Positions 44,563-53,137 of a DNA stretch of 64,000 bases are shown here, piece by piece. The number at the start of each line of letters is the position of its first letter. The stretch's first letter is position 1. The notes below the pieces were generated by a model. The model did no database searches and was not told the DNA's origin. It worked only from the letters and a program-made list of their open reading frames with translations. A program made the translations under genes and the position numbers. The stretch lies in assembly GCA_937900695.1 (NCBI GenBank), contig CALCFD010000046.1, positions 12,930-76,929 on the forward strand. Reading direction: 5' to 3'. The DNA is from an uncultured Eubacterium sp. (GTDB lineage Bacteria > Bacillota > Clostridia > Peptostreptococcales > Anaerovoracaceae).

Positions 44563-47220
44563 TTATTTTAAATCTAGCCAATTATCTCCTGAATTTAAGT
44601 CAACAGATAATGCTACTCCAAGCTTTATTGCATTTTCCATATTTTCTCTTAAAATCTCTTTAACCTGATCAACTTCGCCTATATGTGCTTCTATTATAAG
44701 TTCATCGTGTACCTGCAAGATTAGTCTTGATTTCATGCCTTTTAAGCTATTGTATACTTTAATCATAGCAAGCTTAATGATATCAGCCGCACTACCCTGT
44801 ATAGGTGTATTCATAGCAAGTCGCTCACCTAACTGTCTCACGTTGAAATTAGATGCATTAATTTCTTTTATATATCTCTTTCTACCTAAAATTGTTTTAA
44901 CAAATCCATGTTCCTTAGAAAATGCCACTTGCATATCCATAAAGTCTTTAACTGCTTGATGTTTATCAAAGTAATCGTTAATATATTTTTCTGCTTCTTT
45001 TCTTGTAATATTTAACTCTGAGCTTAGACCAAAAGAACTCATACCATAAATTACCCCAAAATTTACCGCCTTAGCATTACTTCTTTGGATAGGTGTAATC
45101 TCATCTTCAGGAATGCCCATAACTCTTGCAGCAGTAGCTCTATGTATATCCTGCCCTTTGTTAAAGGCTTCTATCAATGCCTCATCACCACTCATATGAG
45201 CCAAAACTCTTAACTCAATCTGGGAGTAATCAGCGCCAACTAAAGTATAATTTTCATCTGAAGGTATAAAAGCTCCCCTTATTTTTTTTCCTATTTCCTC
45301 TTTAACTGGAATATTTTGCATATTAGGATTTGAACTTGAAATACGTCCTGTAGTTGTTACAGTCTGATTAAAAGATGCATGAATTTTTCCATCTGATGCA
45401 ATTACAGGAATAAGACCTTCTACATAAGTACTATTTAGCTTTGTCAGCTTTCTATATTCCAAAATAAGTGGAACTATTGGATGTTTATCTTTTAATTTTT
45501 CTAAAATTTCAGCACCAGTAGAATATCCTGTTTTTGTCTTTTTAATAGCTGGTAGCTCTAACTTTTCAAACAAAATAGGTCCAAGCTGTTTTGGAGATTT
45601 AATATTGAATTTCTCTCCTGCAAGTTGATGAATTTCCTTAGTTAGTTCTTTTTCTCTAGCTGTTAAATCGGCTCCTATTTTTTCTAAATAATCTTTATCA
45701 ACTCTAAATCCCACATATTCCATATATGCCATTACTTCAACTAATGGTAATTCAGCTTCCATAAAAACTTCCCAAAGCTCTTCTTTTTGAAGTAACTCTT
45801 TTTGATGCTTTTTGATTTCATCACATACAGCAAACCATCTACCGTATGATTTAAATTCTTCCTCTGGGCTTTTAATAGCTTCAAACATATCTATTTGTTC
45901 TTTTGGTTCATCTTCATTACTATGAAGATTTACTTGAAGAATTTCACTTGCTAATGTTTCAAGCAAATAATCGCTTCTACTTGAATCTATCACATATTCC
46001 GCAATAGCTGTATCAAAGGATAAATTAACATCTGATATACCTAAGTACAGCAAATTATATATTTCATTTTTTAAATCGTGTCCATAAATATCTTTTTTAA
46101 CTTTTTTTAATAATGATATTATTTCATAGAAGTACTTTTTTTCTGCATCATTTATAAATCCAAATACAGTTTCCTTTGCTGAAACAAAGATCCCTCTTAC
46201 TTTAGGTATTGATTTATGGCTATCATCTGAAATAATCTTTATGCCAACTTCATCTACACCTTGAAAAGTTCTTTTAAAATCCTCTAACTTATTATCGTCA
46301 TCTACAAACACTAACTTATAATCTACAATTTCACTATTTTTAGCTTGATCTAAAGGTATGTCTATCTTCTTTAAAAAACTATTAAACTCCAGTTTTTTAT
46401 ATAATTCCACCAATTTAATATAATCTGGCTCTTTGCTTAAATACTCTTCAAAGTTTATTTCAATTGGTACATATCTATTTATAGTTGCAAGTTTTTTACT
46501 TAAAAAAGCTAACTGATGATTTTCCATTAATTTCTTTTGTGTACCTTTTGGAGTAACCTCATCTATTTTTTCATATATATTTTCAATTGAACCATAGTTT
46601 ACGATTAATTTAGTTGCTCCAACTTCACCAATACCTGGAACACCTGGTATATTATCTGATTTATCTCCCATAAGTCCTTTGCAATCAATAAACTGAATAG
46701 GAGTAAATCCATATTTTTCTATAAATTTCTTTTCATCAAATAAGTCGAACTGAGATATTCCCTTTTTAGTAATAAGTACCTCTGTCTTATCTGTCGCTAG
46801 CTGAAGAGCGTCTTTATCTCCAGTAATAATAAGAGGTCTAAGATCATTTTCCTCTCCTTCGCGAGCGATTGTTCCTATAAGATCATCTGCTTCAAATCCT
46901 TCAAGCTCAACTATTTTAATGTTCATAGCCTCTAGTATTTCCTTTAATATAGGCATCTGCATAACTAGCTCAAGAGGCATCTTTTTTCTACCAGCCTTAT
47001 ATTCATCATAAGCTTTGTGTCTAAAAGTAGGTGCCTTTACATCAAAAGCTACACCGATATATTTAGGCTCATAATCTTTTTTAATTTTTTCTAGCATATT
47101 AAGAAAACCATATATCCCTTGTGTATATATGCCTTCCTTAGTTATCATAGGTCTTTGCATAGCGTAGTATGCCCTATTTATTAAACTGTTTCCATCTATA
47201 ATTACTAATCTATTTTCCAT
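44563..47220 (-). CDS. polA: DNA polymerase I with degenerate proofreading domain
   Basis: An 885-residue Pol I for repair and Okazaki fragment maturation. The 5' nuclease domain (1-~290) keeps its acidic residues (IITGDKDALQ, GLMGDKSDNIPGVPGIG). The polymerase domain shows motif A VGADYSQIELRVLAH (Asp ~663), motif B RSNAKAVNFGVIYG and motif C LQVHDELIIEA. The middle domain (~305-480) lacks the DxE and later Asp residues of active 3'-5' exonuclease (VGIKIISDDSHK where a D-x-E would stand), as in Taq and Bacillus Pol I. There is no Shine-Dalgarno before the ATG; see the leaderless promoter. Confidence 0.97.
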   Translation of the reverse strand: MENRLVIIDGNSLINRAYYAMQRPMITKEGIYTQGIYGFLNMLEKIKKDYEPKYIGVAFDVKAPTFRHKAYDEYKAGRKKMPLELVMQMPILKEILEAMNIKIVELEGFEADDLIGTIAREGEENDLRPLIITGDKDALQLATDKTEVLITKKGISQFDLFDEKKFIEKYGFTPIQFIDCKGLMGDKSDNIPGVPGIGEVGATKLIVNYGSIENIYEKIDEVTPKGTQKKLMENHQLAFLSKKLATINRYVPIEINFEEYLSKEPDYIKLVELYKKLEFNSFLKKIDIPLDQAKNSEIVDYKLVFVDDDNKLEDFKRTFQGVDEVGIKIISDDSHKSIPKVRGIFVSAKETVFGFINDAEKKYFYEIISLLKKVKKDIYGHDLKNEIYNLLYLGISDVNLSFDTAIAEYVIDSSRSDYLLETLASEILQVNLHSNEDEPKEQIDMFEAIKSPEEEFKSYGRWFAVCDEIKKHQKELLQKEELWEVFMEAELPLVEVMAYMEYVGFRVDKDYLEKIGADLTAREKELTKEIHQLAGEKFNIKSPKQLGPILFEKLELPAIKKTKTGYSTGAEILEKLKDKHPIVPLILEYRKLTKLNSTYVEGLIPVIASDGKIHASFNQTVTTTGRISSSNPNMQNIPVKEEIGKKIRGAFIPSDENYTLVGADYSQIELRVLAHMSGDEALIEAFNKGQDIHRATAARVMGIPEDEITPIQRSNAKAVNFGVIYGMSSFGLSSELNITRKEAEKYINDYFDKHQAVKDFMDMQVAFSKEHGFVKTILGRKRYIKEINASNFNVRQLGERLAMNTPIQGSAADIIKLAMIKVYNSLKGMKSRLILQVHDELIIEAHIGEVDQVKEILRENMENAIKLGVALSVDLNSGDNWLDLK

Positions 47221-47226
47221 AACGCT

Positions 47227-47255
47227 ATTTTATCAAACTTCACTCTACTTTACAA
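47227..47255 (-). promoter_or_regulatory. promoter positioned for a leaderless polA message
   Basis: Minus strand: TTGTAA (complement of 47250-47255), 17 bp, TAAAAT (complement of 47227-47232). Only six nt separate the -10 from the ATG, so a normal +7 start falls on the A of ATG. A 12-bp palindrome TTACAATTGTAA (47250-47261) covers the -35. Confidence 0.55.
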
Positions 47256-47270
47256 TTGTAACAACTTATA

Positions 47271-49466
47271 CTATTTATTGATAAACTCCATCTCCCACCT
47301 ATAGTAGCCATTTTCGTTCTTTTTATATTTAAGGTAAGCAGTAAACTTTGTTCCTTTTTTACTTACAAGACCTCTAAAACCTACTTTGCCATTTTTAAGA
47401 AGAAGTTCAACCATTTGAGAAGTAACCTTCTTACCTAAACTAGTTATAAACTTGTCATCTTTCCAAACAGCAAACTTGCAACCATTTCTCCAATTGGTGC
47501 ATCCAAAGGCTTTTTCAGTCTCTATAACATCATTTCCACATTCGGGGCAAATTCCAACTACATTTGCTCCATCAGGAACCTTTGCTTTACCTCCAAAATT
47601 AGTATCCATTTTTATGGCTTCAACAGAAGATTTGGTAAATTTAACAATTAAATCGATAAAATCTTCTTTTTTAAACTTACCCTTTTCAATATCAGATAAA
47701 GTTTTTTCAAGCCTTCCAGTGTAATCTAAGTCGAAAAGTTCTTTAACTGGAAATGTCTCTACCATCATCTTCCCAAGATCTGTACAAACAAGAGATTTTC
47801 TATTTGTTGTAATATATCCAACATCTTTAAGCTTCTTTATGGTTTCTGCACGAGTAGCAGGTGTACCAATGCTAAATCCACTTAAAATGGCCATCATCAT
47901 CTCCTCAGAATCCTCTTCATTGGCACTTTTACCACAAGTTTCCATAACTTTTAATAGAGTTTTTTCAGTATGATGCTTTGGAGGTTTTTTAACTACTTCA
48001 TTTACCTTACCATCTTTAGCCTTTAATATTTCCCCTTCTTTTACCATAGGAATCAAAGTGTCCTTTGACTGTATATTTTCAGCTAATCTAAATCCCTCTT
48101 CAACTTGAACCTTGCCCTTAGCTATAATAACTCCTAAGTCATCTCTATCTTTTATTTTTATAGTAAGCTTTGTTTCTTCACTTATGGCCTCTGGCAAAAA
48201 CTGTGCTAAAAATCTATTTTTAACTGCATCATATACCTTTTGTTCATCTGAAGTAAGGCCCTTTGGCAAAACATATGTAGGAATGATAGCACTGTGGGAT
48301 TCAACCTTTTTGCTATCAAATATCCTTTTGTTATCCTTAAACTTTATTTTATCTTCAAAAGGCGTACCTTTTTTAACAGCTTCTAAAACTCTTTTAGCTT
48401 TATCTTTTAAGCTTTCATCTAAAACACTGCTAGCAGTTCTAGGATAAGTTATAAGCTTTTTTTCATATAAACTTTGGGCTACTTTAAGCACTTTATCTGA
48501 AGTAAATCCTTTATATTTACTTGTAACAAAACCTTGAAGATTTGATAAGTTAAATAAAAGTGGTGCCTTTTCCTTTTTTCGTTCAACCTCTTTTTTAATA
48601 ATTTGACAATCTTTACCTTTGATTTCTTCTAAAATTCCTTCCAGCTTTTCTTTATTGTCAAATTTTTCACTTAAACTCTTTTCTTCATTATCAGTTTTTT
48701 CGTCTTTTGTTTCTTGTTCTTCATAATACAAACCTTCTATAACTTCTTCTTTATCATTTAAAAGATTAAGAGAAAGCTTATAATATTTTGTGCTTACAAA
48801 CTCTTCAATTTCCTTATCTCTATCGTAAATTATTTTAAGAGTAGGCAAAAGAACTCTACCTATATTTAAAAGCTTTTCATAACCAGAATTTTTATACTTA
48901 ACTGTAGCAACTGAAGTTAAGTTAATACCAATAAGCCAATCTGCAATCTGTCTACCAAAACCTGCATCCTGTAAAGATGCCATTTCATCGTTGCTCTTTA
49001 ACTTATCAAGACCGTTTAAAACTTCATCCTTAGTCCATTCGTTTAAAAGAAGACGATCTACTGGTTTTTCTGCATCTAAATATATGAATATTTCATCTGC
49101 AATAACCTGACCTTCTCTATCCCAGTCAGTTGCAGAAACTATAGATGAAACATCATCTCTATTCATTAGCTCTTTTATAGTCTCAATTTGCTTTAAAGCT
49201 CCCTGATCTATTTTTTTTCTATTGTTATTTTCACTTTTAATTTTATATTTAAAATCCGTAGGTATAAAAGGAAAATTTTCCATGCGCCAAGAACTCATTT
49301 TTTCATCATAATCTACAGCATCATAAAGCTGAAGAAGGTGACCAAACACCCATGTTATGATGTACTGATCGCCCTCCATGTAACCATTTCTTTTATTTTT
49401 TATACCTACTGCATCAGCAATATTTCTAGCTACTGATGGCTTTTCTGCTATTATTAATTTTTTCAA
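47271..49466 (-). CDS. topB: DNA topoisomerase III
   Basis: Type IA topoisomerase of 731 residues. The Toprim part begins KKLIIAEKPSVARNIADAVG and has ATDWDREGQVIADEI. The active tyrosine is in LITYPRTASS, and GIGTPATRAETIKK-like text (SIGTPATRAETI) follows. The C-terminal region has a four-cysteine zinc ribbon (CPECGND, CTNWRNGC). TopB decatenates and removes recombination intermediates. It is 19 bp after the aldehyde dehydrogenase gene. Confidence 0.96.
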   Translation of the reverse strand: MKKLIIAEKPSVARNIADAVGIKNKRNGYMEGDQYIITWVFGHLLQLYDAVDYDEKMSSWRMENFPFIPTDFKYKIKSENNNRKKIDQGALKQIETIKELMNRDDVSSIVSATDWDREGQVIADEIFIYLDAEKPVDRLLLNEWTKDEVLNGLDKLKSNDEMASLQDAGFGRQIADWLIGINLTSVATVKYKNSGYEKLLNIGRVLLPTLKIIYDRDKEIEEFVSTKYYKLSLNLLNDKEEVIEGLYYEEQETKDEKTDNEEKSLSEKFDNKEKLEGILEEIKGKDCQIIKKEVERKKEKAPLLFNLSNLQGFVTSKYKGFTSDKVLKVAQSLYEKKLITYPRTASSVLDESLKDKAKRVLEAVKKGTPFEDKIKFKDNKRIFDSKKVESHSAIIPTYVLPKGLTSDEQKVYDAVKNRFLAQFLPEAISEETKLTIKIKDRDDLGVIIAKGKVQVEEGFRLAENIQSKDTLIPMVKEGEILKAKDGKVNEVVKKPPKHHTEKTLLKVMETCGKSANEEDSEEMMMAILSGFSIGTPATRAETIKKLKDVGYITTNRKSLVCTDLGKMMVETFPVKELFDLDYTGRLEKTLSDIEKGKFKKEDFIDLIVKFTKSSVEAIKMDTNFGGKAKVPDGANVVGICPECGNDVIETEKAFGCTNWRNGCKFAVWKDDKFITSLGKKVTSQMVELLLKNGKVGFRGLVSKKGTKFTAYLKYKKNENGYYRWEMEFINK

Positions 49467-49485
49467 AATTTCATCTTCCTAATTT

Positions 49486-50859
49486 TTATTTCATAATTCT
49501 TCTTATCCATTTATTCTTTGTCAATGTATATGGAGGATATCTTAAAGGTATATCTATAAATCTACTCCCAACTTCTATTCCTTTTTTTCTAGTAAAAGTC
49601 TCAAAAGTATATTTTCCATGATATGTACCCATTCCTGAATAACCTACACCTCCAAAAGGCAAACTGTTATTTGCAACATGCATTACCACATCATTTACGC
49701 ATCCACCGCCGAAAGAAACTTCATCAATTACCTTTTTAACAACTTTTTTATTATTACTAAAAATATATAAGGCTAAAGGTTTTTCTCTATCTTTTATATT
49801 TTTAATTTCTTCGTCTAAATCACTATATCCTATAATAGGCAATACAGGACCAAATATCTCAGACTCCATAATAGGGTCATCCCAACTAGCATCAACAACA
49901 ATAGTAGGTTCTATACAAAGATTATATTTATTATATTTTCCTCCAATAATCTCATTTTTTTCTCTGCAACTTTCAATTTGTTCTACAAGTTCATTAAAAT
50001 GCTTATCATTTACAATATGAACAAACTCTTCATTTTGCAGAGGATAATTATACATATCTTCAATCTCTTTTTTTAACTTATCTATAAATATTTTTTTAAT
50101 ACTCTCATCTATTAATAAATAATCTGGAGCAACACAAGTTTGACCACTATTTAAAAACTTTCCCCAACAAAGCCTTTTAGCCGCTAAATCTAAATCTGCA
50201 GTTTTATGAACAATACAAGGACTTTTGCCGCCTAATTCTAAAATAATAGGTGTTAAATTTTCAGAAGCAAACTTCATTATTTCTTTAGCTCCATTCGGAC
50301 TTCCAGTAAAGAAAATAAGGTCATATCTTCCATTTAAAATTTCTTCATTTGAAGTGCTAATATCTACACAAGCAACATAGTTTTCATCAAATATTGAACT
50401 TACTATCTCAAATATAATTTTATTTGTATGCTTACTATTTCTTGATGGTTTGATAATCACTGTATTGCCACCGGCAATAGCTCCAACAAGCGGCATCATA
50501 GCAAGCTGAAATGGATAATTCCATGGTGCTAAAATAAGAGTTATACCAAAAGGTTCCCTATAAACAAAACTTGATGAAGGCATATGTGCAAACGGAGTCT
50601 TAACTCTTTTCCTCTTAGACCATTTGTTTAAATTCTTAATCATCATTTTAATCTCATCTAAAACAATACTTACCTCCGTAAGATAACTCTCTGTTTTAGA
50701 CTTATTAAGATCTGCTTTTAAAGCCGTAAAAATATCCTCTTCTCTTCTAATAATTTCCTCATACAGTTTTTTTAACATTATGAGCCTAAAATCTAAAGAC
50801 TTCGTTTCATTACTATTAAAATATGCTCTTTGTTGTTTCTGTATGTCTAAAATATCCAT
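49486..50859 (-). CDS. aldehyde dehydrogenase (class 3-like)
   Basis: NAD(P)+-dependent oxidation of aldehydes to acids. The 457-residue chain has LAPWNYPFQLAM, FTGSPNGAK, LELGGKSPCIV (general-base Glu) and NSGQTCVAPDYLL (catalytic Cys). Its length without a CoA-type C-terminus fits the class 3/YwdH group that handles medium and long-chain or aromatic aldehydes. An ATG at 50874 is in frame, but AAAGGTG precedes the ATG at 50857-50859, right after the stop of the upstream gene, so I use the latter. Confidence 0.93.
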   Translation of the reverse strand: MDILDIQKQQRAYFNSNETKSLDFRLIMLKKLYEEIIRREEDIFTALKADLNKSKTESYLTEVSIVLDEIKMMIKNLNKWSKRKRVKTPFAHMPSSSFVYREPFGITLILAPWNYPFQLAMMPLVGAIAGGNTVIIKPSRNSKHTNKIIFEIVSSIFDENYVACVDISTSNEEILNGRYDLIFFTGSPNGAKEIMKFASENLTPIILELGGKSPCIVHKTADLDLAAKRLCWGKFLNSGQTCVAPDYLLIDESIKKIFIDKLKKEIEDMYNYPLQNEEFVHIVNDKHFNELVEQIESCREKNEIIGGKYNKYNLCIEPTIVVDASWDDPIMESEIFGPVLPIIGYSDLDEEIKNIKDREKPLALYIFSNNKKVVKKVIDEVSFGGGCVNDVVMHVANNSLPFGGVGYSGMGTYHGKYTFETFTRKKGIEVGSRFIDIPLRYPPYTLTKNKWIRRIMK

Positions 50860-50860
50860 T

Positions 50861-51142
50861 TTACACCTTTTCATATCCAGCTGATATCATCATTTCATCA
50901 GCCTCTTCTTTTGTAAGCTTCATATTTATACATAAATCCATAATATCCTCTCTTGACATTTCAGGATCTTGAGCTTTACTTAAACAAATAAAAGCATCCT
51001 TATCCATCTTCAAATTACTAAAAGTTATTTCTCCTGATGCGATTTTTCTGTCATAATATCTAAAAAAAACAATTCGCAAAGGTGTATTTGGGTTTTCATT
51101 AGTTGGCTCAAGGCTATATGTACTACTTAGATACTCTCTCAT
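50861..51142 (-). CDS. hypothetical protein, 93 residues
   Basis: Not recognised. It begins MREYLSSTYSLEPTNENPN, then TPLRIVFFRYYDRKIASG, and has an acidic helical C-terminus (EDIMDLCINMKLTKEEAD). No signal, membrane helix or zinc motif. It is real to judge from tight packing: 8 bp after the nitroreductase gene and 1 bp before the aldehyde dehydrogenase start, whose Shine-Dalgarno it contains. The Arg/Tyr/Phe-rich front looks like a small binding domain; its role may relate to the two oxidoreductases, which is a guess. Confidence 0.75.
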   Translation of the reverse strand: MREYLSSTYSLEPTNENPNTPLRIVFFRYYDRKIASGEITFSNLKMDKDAFICLSKAQDPEMSREDIMDLCINMKLTKEEADEMMISAGYEKV

Positions 51143-51150
51143 AACTGCTC

Positions 51151-51699
51151 CTATTTAATATAAGTTACTAATTCATCTACAGGTTTTCTCTTTGGTGCTG
51201 CAGGTATATCTCCTTGTGGATAACCCATAGCAATAAAAGCTACAATTTTCTGATTTTCTGGAATATCAACGATTTCTGCAACTTTATATTCATCAAAAAT
51301 CCCCATAATAACAGTTCCTATTCCCTTATCATGTGCTGCTAAACAAAATGTCTGAGTCGCTATACCAGCATCAAAATTTTCCCATCTATCTTCTTTTGGT
51401 GTTGAGTAAGACCCATCTTTCTCAAATCCACTCTTTCCTATTTCCACATTTACAATTACTAGCACTGGAGATTTTTTAAGTGTCTTAGTATTATATTCAA
51501 ATCCTAAAACACATTCATCTGCAATCTTATCAATAACTTCTCTATTTTCAATAACTATATATCTTGCAATCTGACTATTTTTCCACGATGGTGCATAGGA
51601 TGCCGCATCGATAATTTCATTTATAATATTATCTTCTATTTTATCGTCCTTAAATTTTCTAATACTTCTTCTTTCTTTGATGCACTTAATTGTTTCCAT
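51151..51699 (-). CDS. nitroreductase-family protein
   Basis: FMN-dependent oxidoreductase of 182 residues. ECIKERRSIRKFKDD-type start (IKERRSIRKF), APSWKNSQIARYIVI for FMN contacts, and GIGTVIMGIF. The SWKNSQ form marks a common clostridial subgroup. Substrate unknown; such enzymes reduce nitro compounds, quinones or flavins. First gene of a three-gene run with the 93-residue protein and the aldehyde dehydrogenase. Confidence 0.92.
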   Translation of the reverse strand: METIKCIKERRSIRKFKDDKIEDNIINEIIDAASYAPSWKNSQIARYIVIENREVIDKIADECVLGFEYNTKTLKKSPVLVIVNVEIGKSGFEKDGSYSTPKEDRWENFDAGIATQTFCLAAHDKGIGTVIMGIFDEYKVAEIVDIPENQKIVAFIAMGYPQGDIPAAPKRKPVDELVTYIK

Positions 51700-51878
51700 T
51701 TACTATACCTCGCTTCAAACAATACAAATATTCTAAAAAAGTTTAAGTATATTAAGAAAATACACTTCTAGTTATTATACACCATTTTAATAATTTTTTT
51801 AAGGAATCTATTTATAAATAACTATTTTTTTTGTAAAATAGAATAAGTTTTAATAAAACTTAAGAAAGAAGGAGATTT
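51700..51878. other. divergent intergenic region, nitroreductase/DUF368
   Basis: 179 bp between divergent starts. On the minus strand TATAAT (complement of 51774-51779) could serve the nitroreductase gene, though its -35 is poor. The plus strand has AT-rich candidates around 51828-51850 and a clear AAGGAG before the DUF368 ATG. I see no operator or riboswitch. Confidence 0.5.
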
Positions 51879-52685
51879 ATGAAAAATAGTATATCAGTTT
51901 TGCTAAAAGGCTTTATCGTTGGAGGTACAATGCTAGTCCCCGGAGTCAGCGGAGGCACTATGGCTATGATTTTAGGTATTTATGAAAACTTAATTAAAGC
52001 TGTAAGTAACTTTTTTAAAGAAAAAAAGAAAAGTTTAATATTTCTTGGGATTTTTTGTGTAGGTGCTTTTGGCGGAATGGCAATTTTCGCAAAAAATATT
52101 TTATCACTTTTAAATAACTATCACATACCTGTTATGTACTTTTTCATAGGTGCTGTAGCAGGTGGTGTTCCTATGATTATAAGATCTTGTGGTTTAAAAA
52201 GACTATCTTTAACCTCTGCAATATTACCGATCCTAGGAGCAATAGCAGTAATGGGTATATCTTCCATTCCACAAAATCTATTTAATCCAGCTAATATGTC
52301 TAGTTTTTATGGCATTATAATTTTATTCTTAGCAGGATTTATTGCAGCCATAGCATTGATTTTACCTGGTATAAGTGTTTCTTACGTACTCTTAATACTT
52401 GGAATATATGAGGAAATTATAAAAGCCTTCGATCAACTAAATATTATGTATTTAGCCATCTTAGGTTTAGGACTTATAGTAGGAATAATAAGTACTACTC
52501 AAATTTTAGAAAAAGCTATGACAAAATATAAACGTCAAACATATTTAATAATTCTTGGATTTGTAATCGGATCTATCTTTCCTGTATTTCCAGGTGCACC
52601 AAACGGTATAAATTTATTTATTTGTCCTGTATGCTTTATTTCAGGCTTTGCAATAATTGAACTTTTATATTTAATAGATAAATAA
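51879..52685 (+). CDS. DUF368 family undecaprenyl-phosphate translocase (PopT-type)
   Basis: A 268-residue polytopic membrane protein with two related halves, GGTMLVPGVSGGTMAMILG and ALILPGISVSYVLLILGIYE, the paired signatures of DUF368. Work on this family (PopT) showed it recycles undecaprenyl phosphate across the membrane, feeding wall synthesis. The gene is monocistronic on the plus strand with AAGAAGGAG upstream, and ends at a shared terminator. The undecaprenyl synthase gene uppS lies 9 kb away on the other strand. The function rests on family work. Confidence 0.93.
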   Translation: MKNSISVLLKGFIVGGTMLVPGVSGGTMAMILGIYENLIKAVSNFFKEKKKSLIFLGIFCVGAFGGMAIFAKNILSLLNNYHIPVMYFFIGAVAGGVPMIIRSCGLKRLSLTSAILPILGAIAVMGISSIPQNLFNPANMSSFYGIIILFLAGFIAAIALILPGISVSYVLLILGIYEEIIKAFDQLNIMYLAILGLGLIVGIISTTQILEKAMTKYKRQTYLIILGFVIGSIFPVFPGAPNGINLFICPVCFISGFAIIELLYLIDK

Positions 52686-52693
52686 TTTTTAAA

Positions 52694-52745
52694 TAAAATA
52701 GCATCGTAAGTTAATTAATTACTACGATGCTATTTGTTTTTGTTT
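52694..52745. terminator. bidirectional terminator between DUF368 and VOC genes
   Basis: A 13-bp stem AAATAGCATCGTA (52696-52708)/TACGATGCTATTT (52723-52735) around a 14-nt AT-rich loop, followed by TTTGTTTTTGTTT on the plus strand and TTTATTTAAAAA on the minus strand. It separates convergent genes. Confidence 0.88.
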
Positions 52746-52747
52746 AA

Positions 52748-53119
52748 TTATTTTTTAGGTAATATCTCAAGCCAATATCCATCTGGATCTACAATAAAAT
52801 ATATTCCCATATCTGGATTTTCAAATACTATACAATCCATTTCCTTATGTTTCTTATACGCTTCATCATACTGTTCTGTTTCAAATGCCAAATGAAATTC
52901 ATTTTCTCCTAAGTCATATTTTTGTGGATGCTCATCTAAAGCTGTAAGCTCTAAAAGATGTTCACACTGTTCATTGCCAAGATAAACAATTCTAAAACCT
53001 TCACCATCAATACTTCCTTTTTCAACTAATCCCAAAGCTTCGTTATAAAATTTTAAGCTTTTATCCAAATCACTAACATTTATATTATTGTGTATCATCT
53101 TAAACTTTAACTCTCTCAT
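52748..53119 (-). CDS. VOC-family (glyoxalase I-like) protein
   Basis: A 123-residue vicinal-oxygen-chelate protein with two beta-alpha-beta-beta-beta units: MIHNNINVSDLDKSLKFYNE and FHLAFETEQYDEAYKKH. Candidate metal ligands are the His of IHNN, Glu of LLELTAL, His of FHLAF and Glu of YWLEILP, the glyoxalase I pattern. It may detoxify methylglyoxal or a related thiol adduct. It is last after polC, 18 bp downstream, with its own GGAG. Confidence 0.9.
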   Translation of the reverse strand: MRELKFKMIHNNINVSDLDKSLKFYNEALGLVEKGSIDGEGFRIVYLGNEQCEHLLELTALDEHPQKYDLGENEFHLAFETEQYDEAYKKHKEMDCIVFENPDMGIYFIVDPDGYWLEILPKK

Positions 53120-53137
53120 ATTACATCTCCAATTTCA

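Noticed and set aside
52694..52745. The stem-loop after DUF368 as a riboswitch or small RNA
   Set aside because: It lies between convergent genes with U tracts on both sides, which a bidirectional terminator fully explains.
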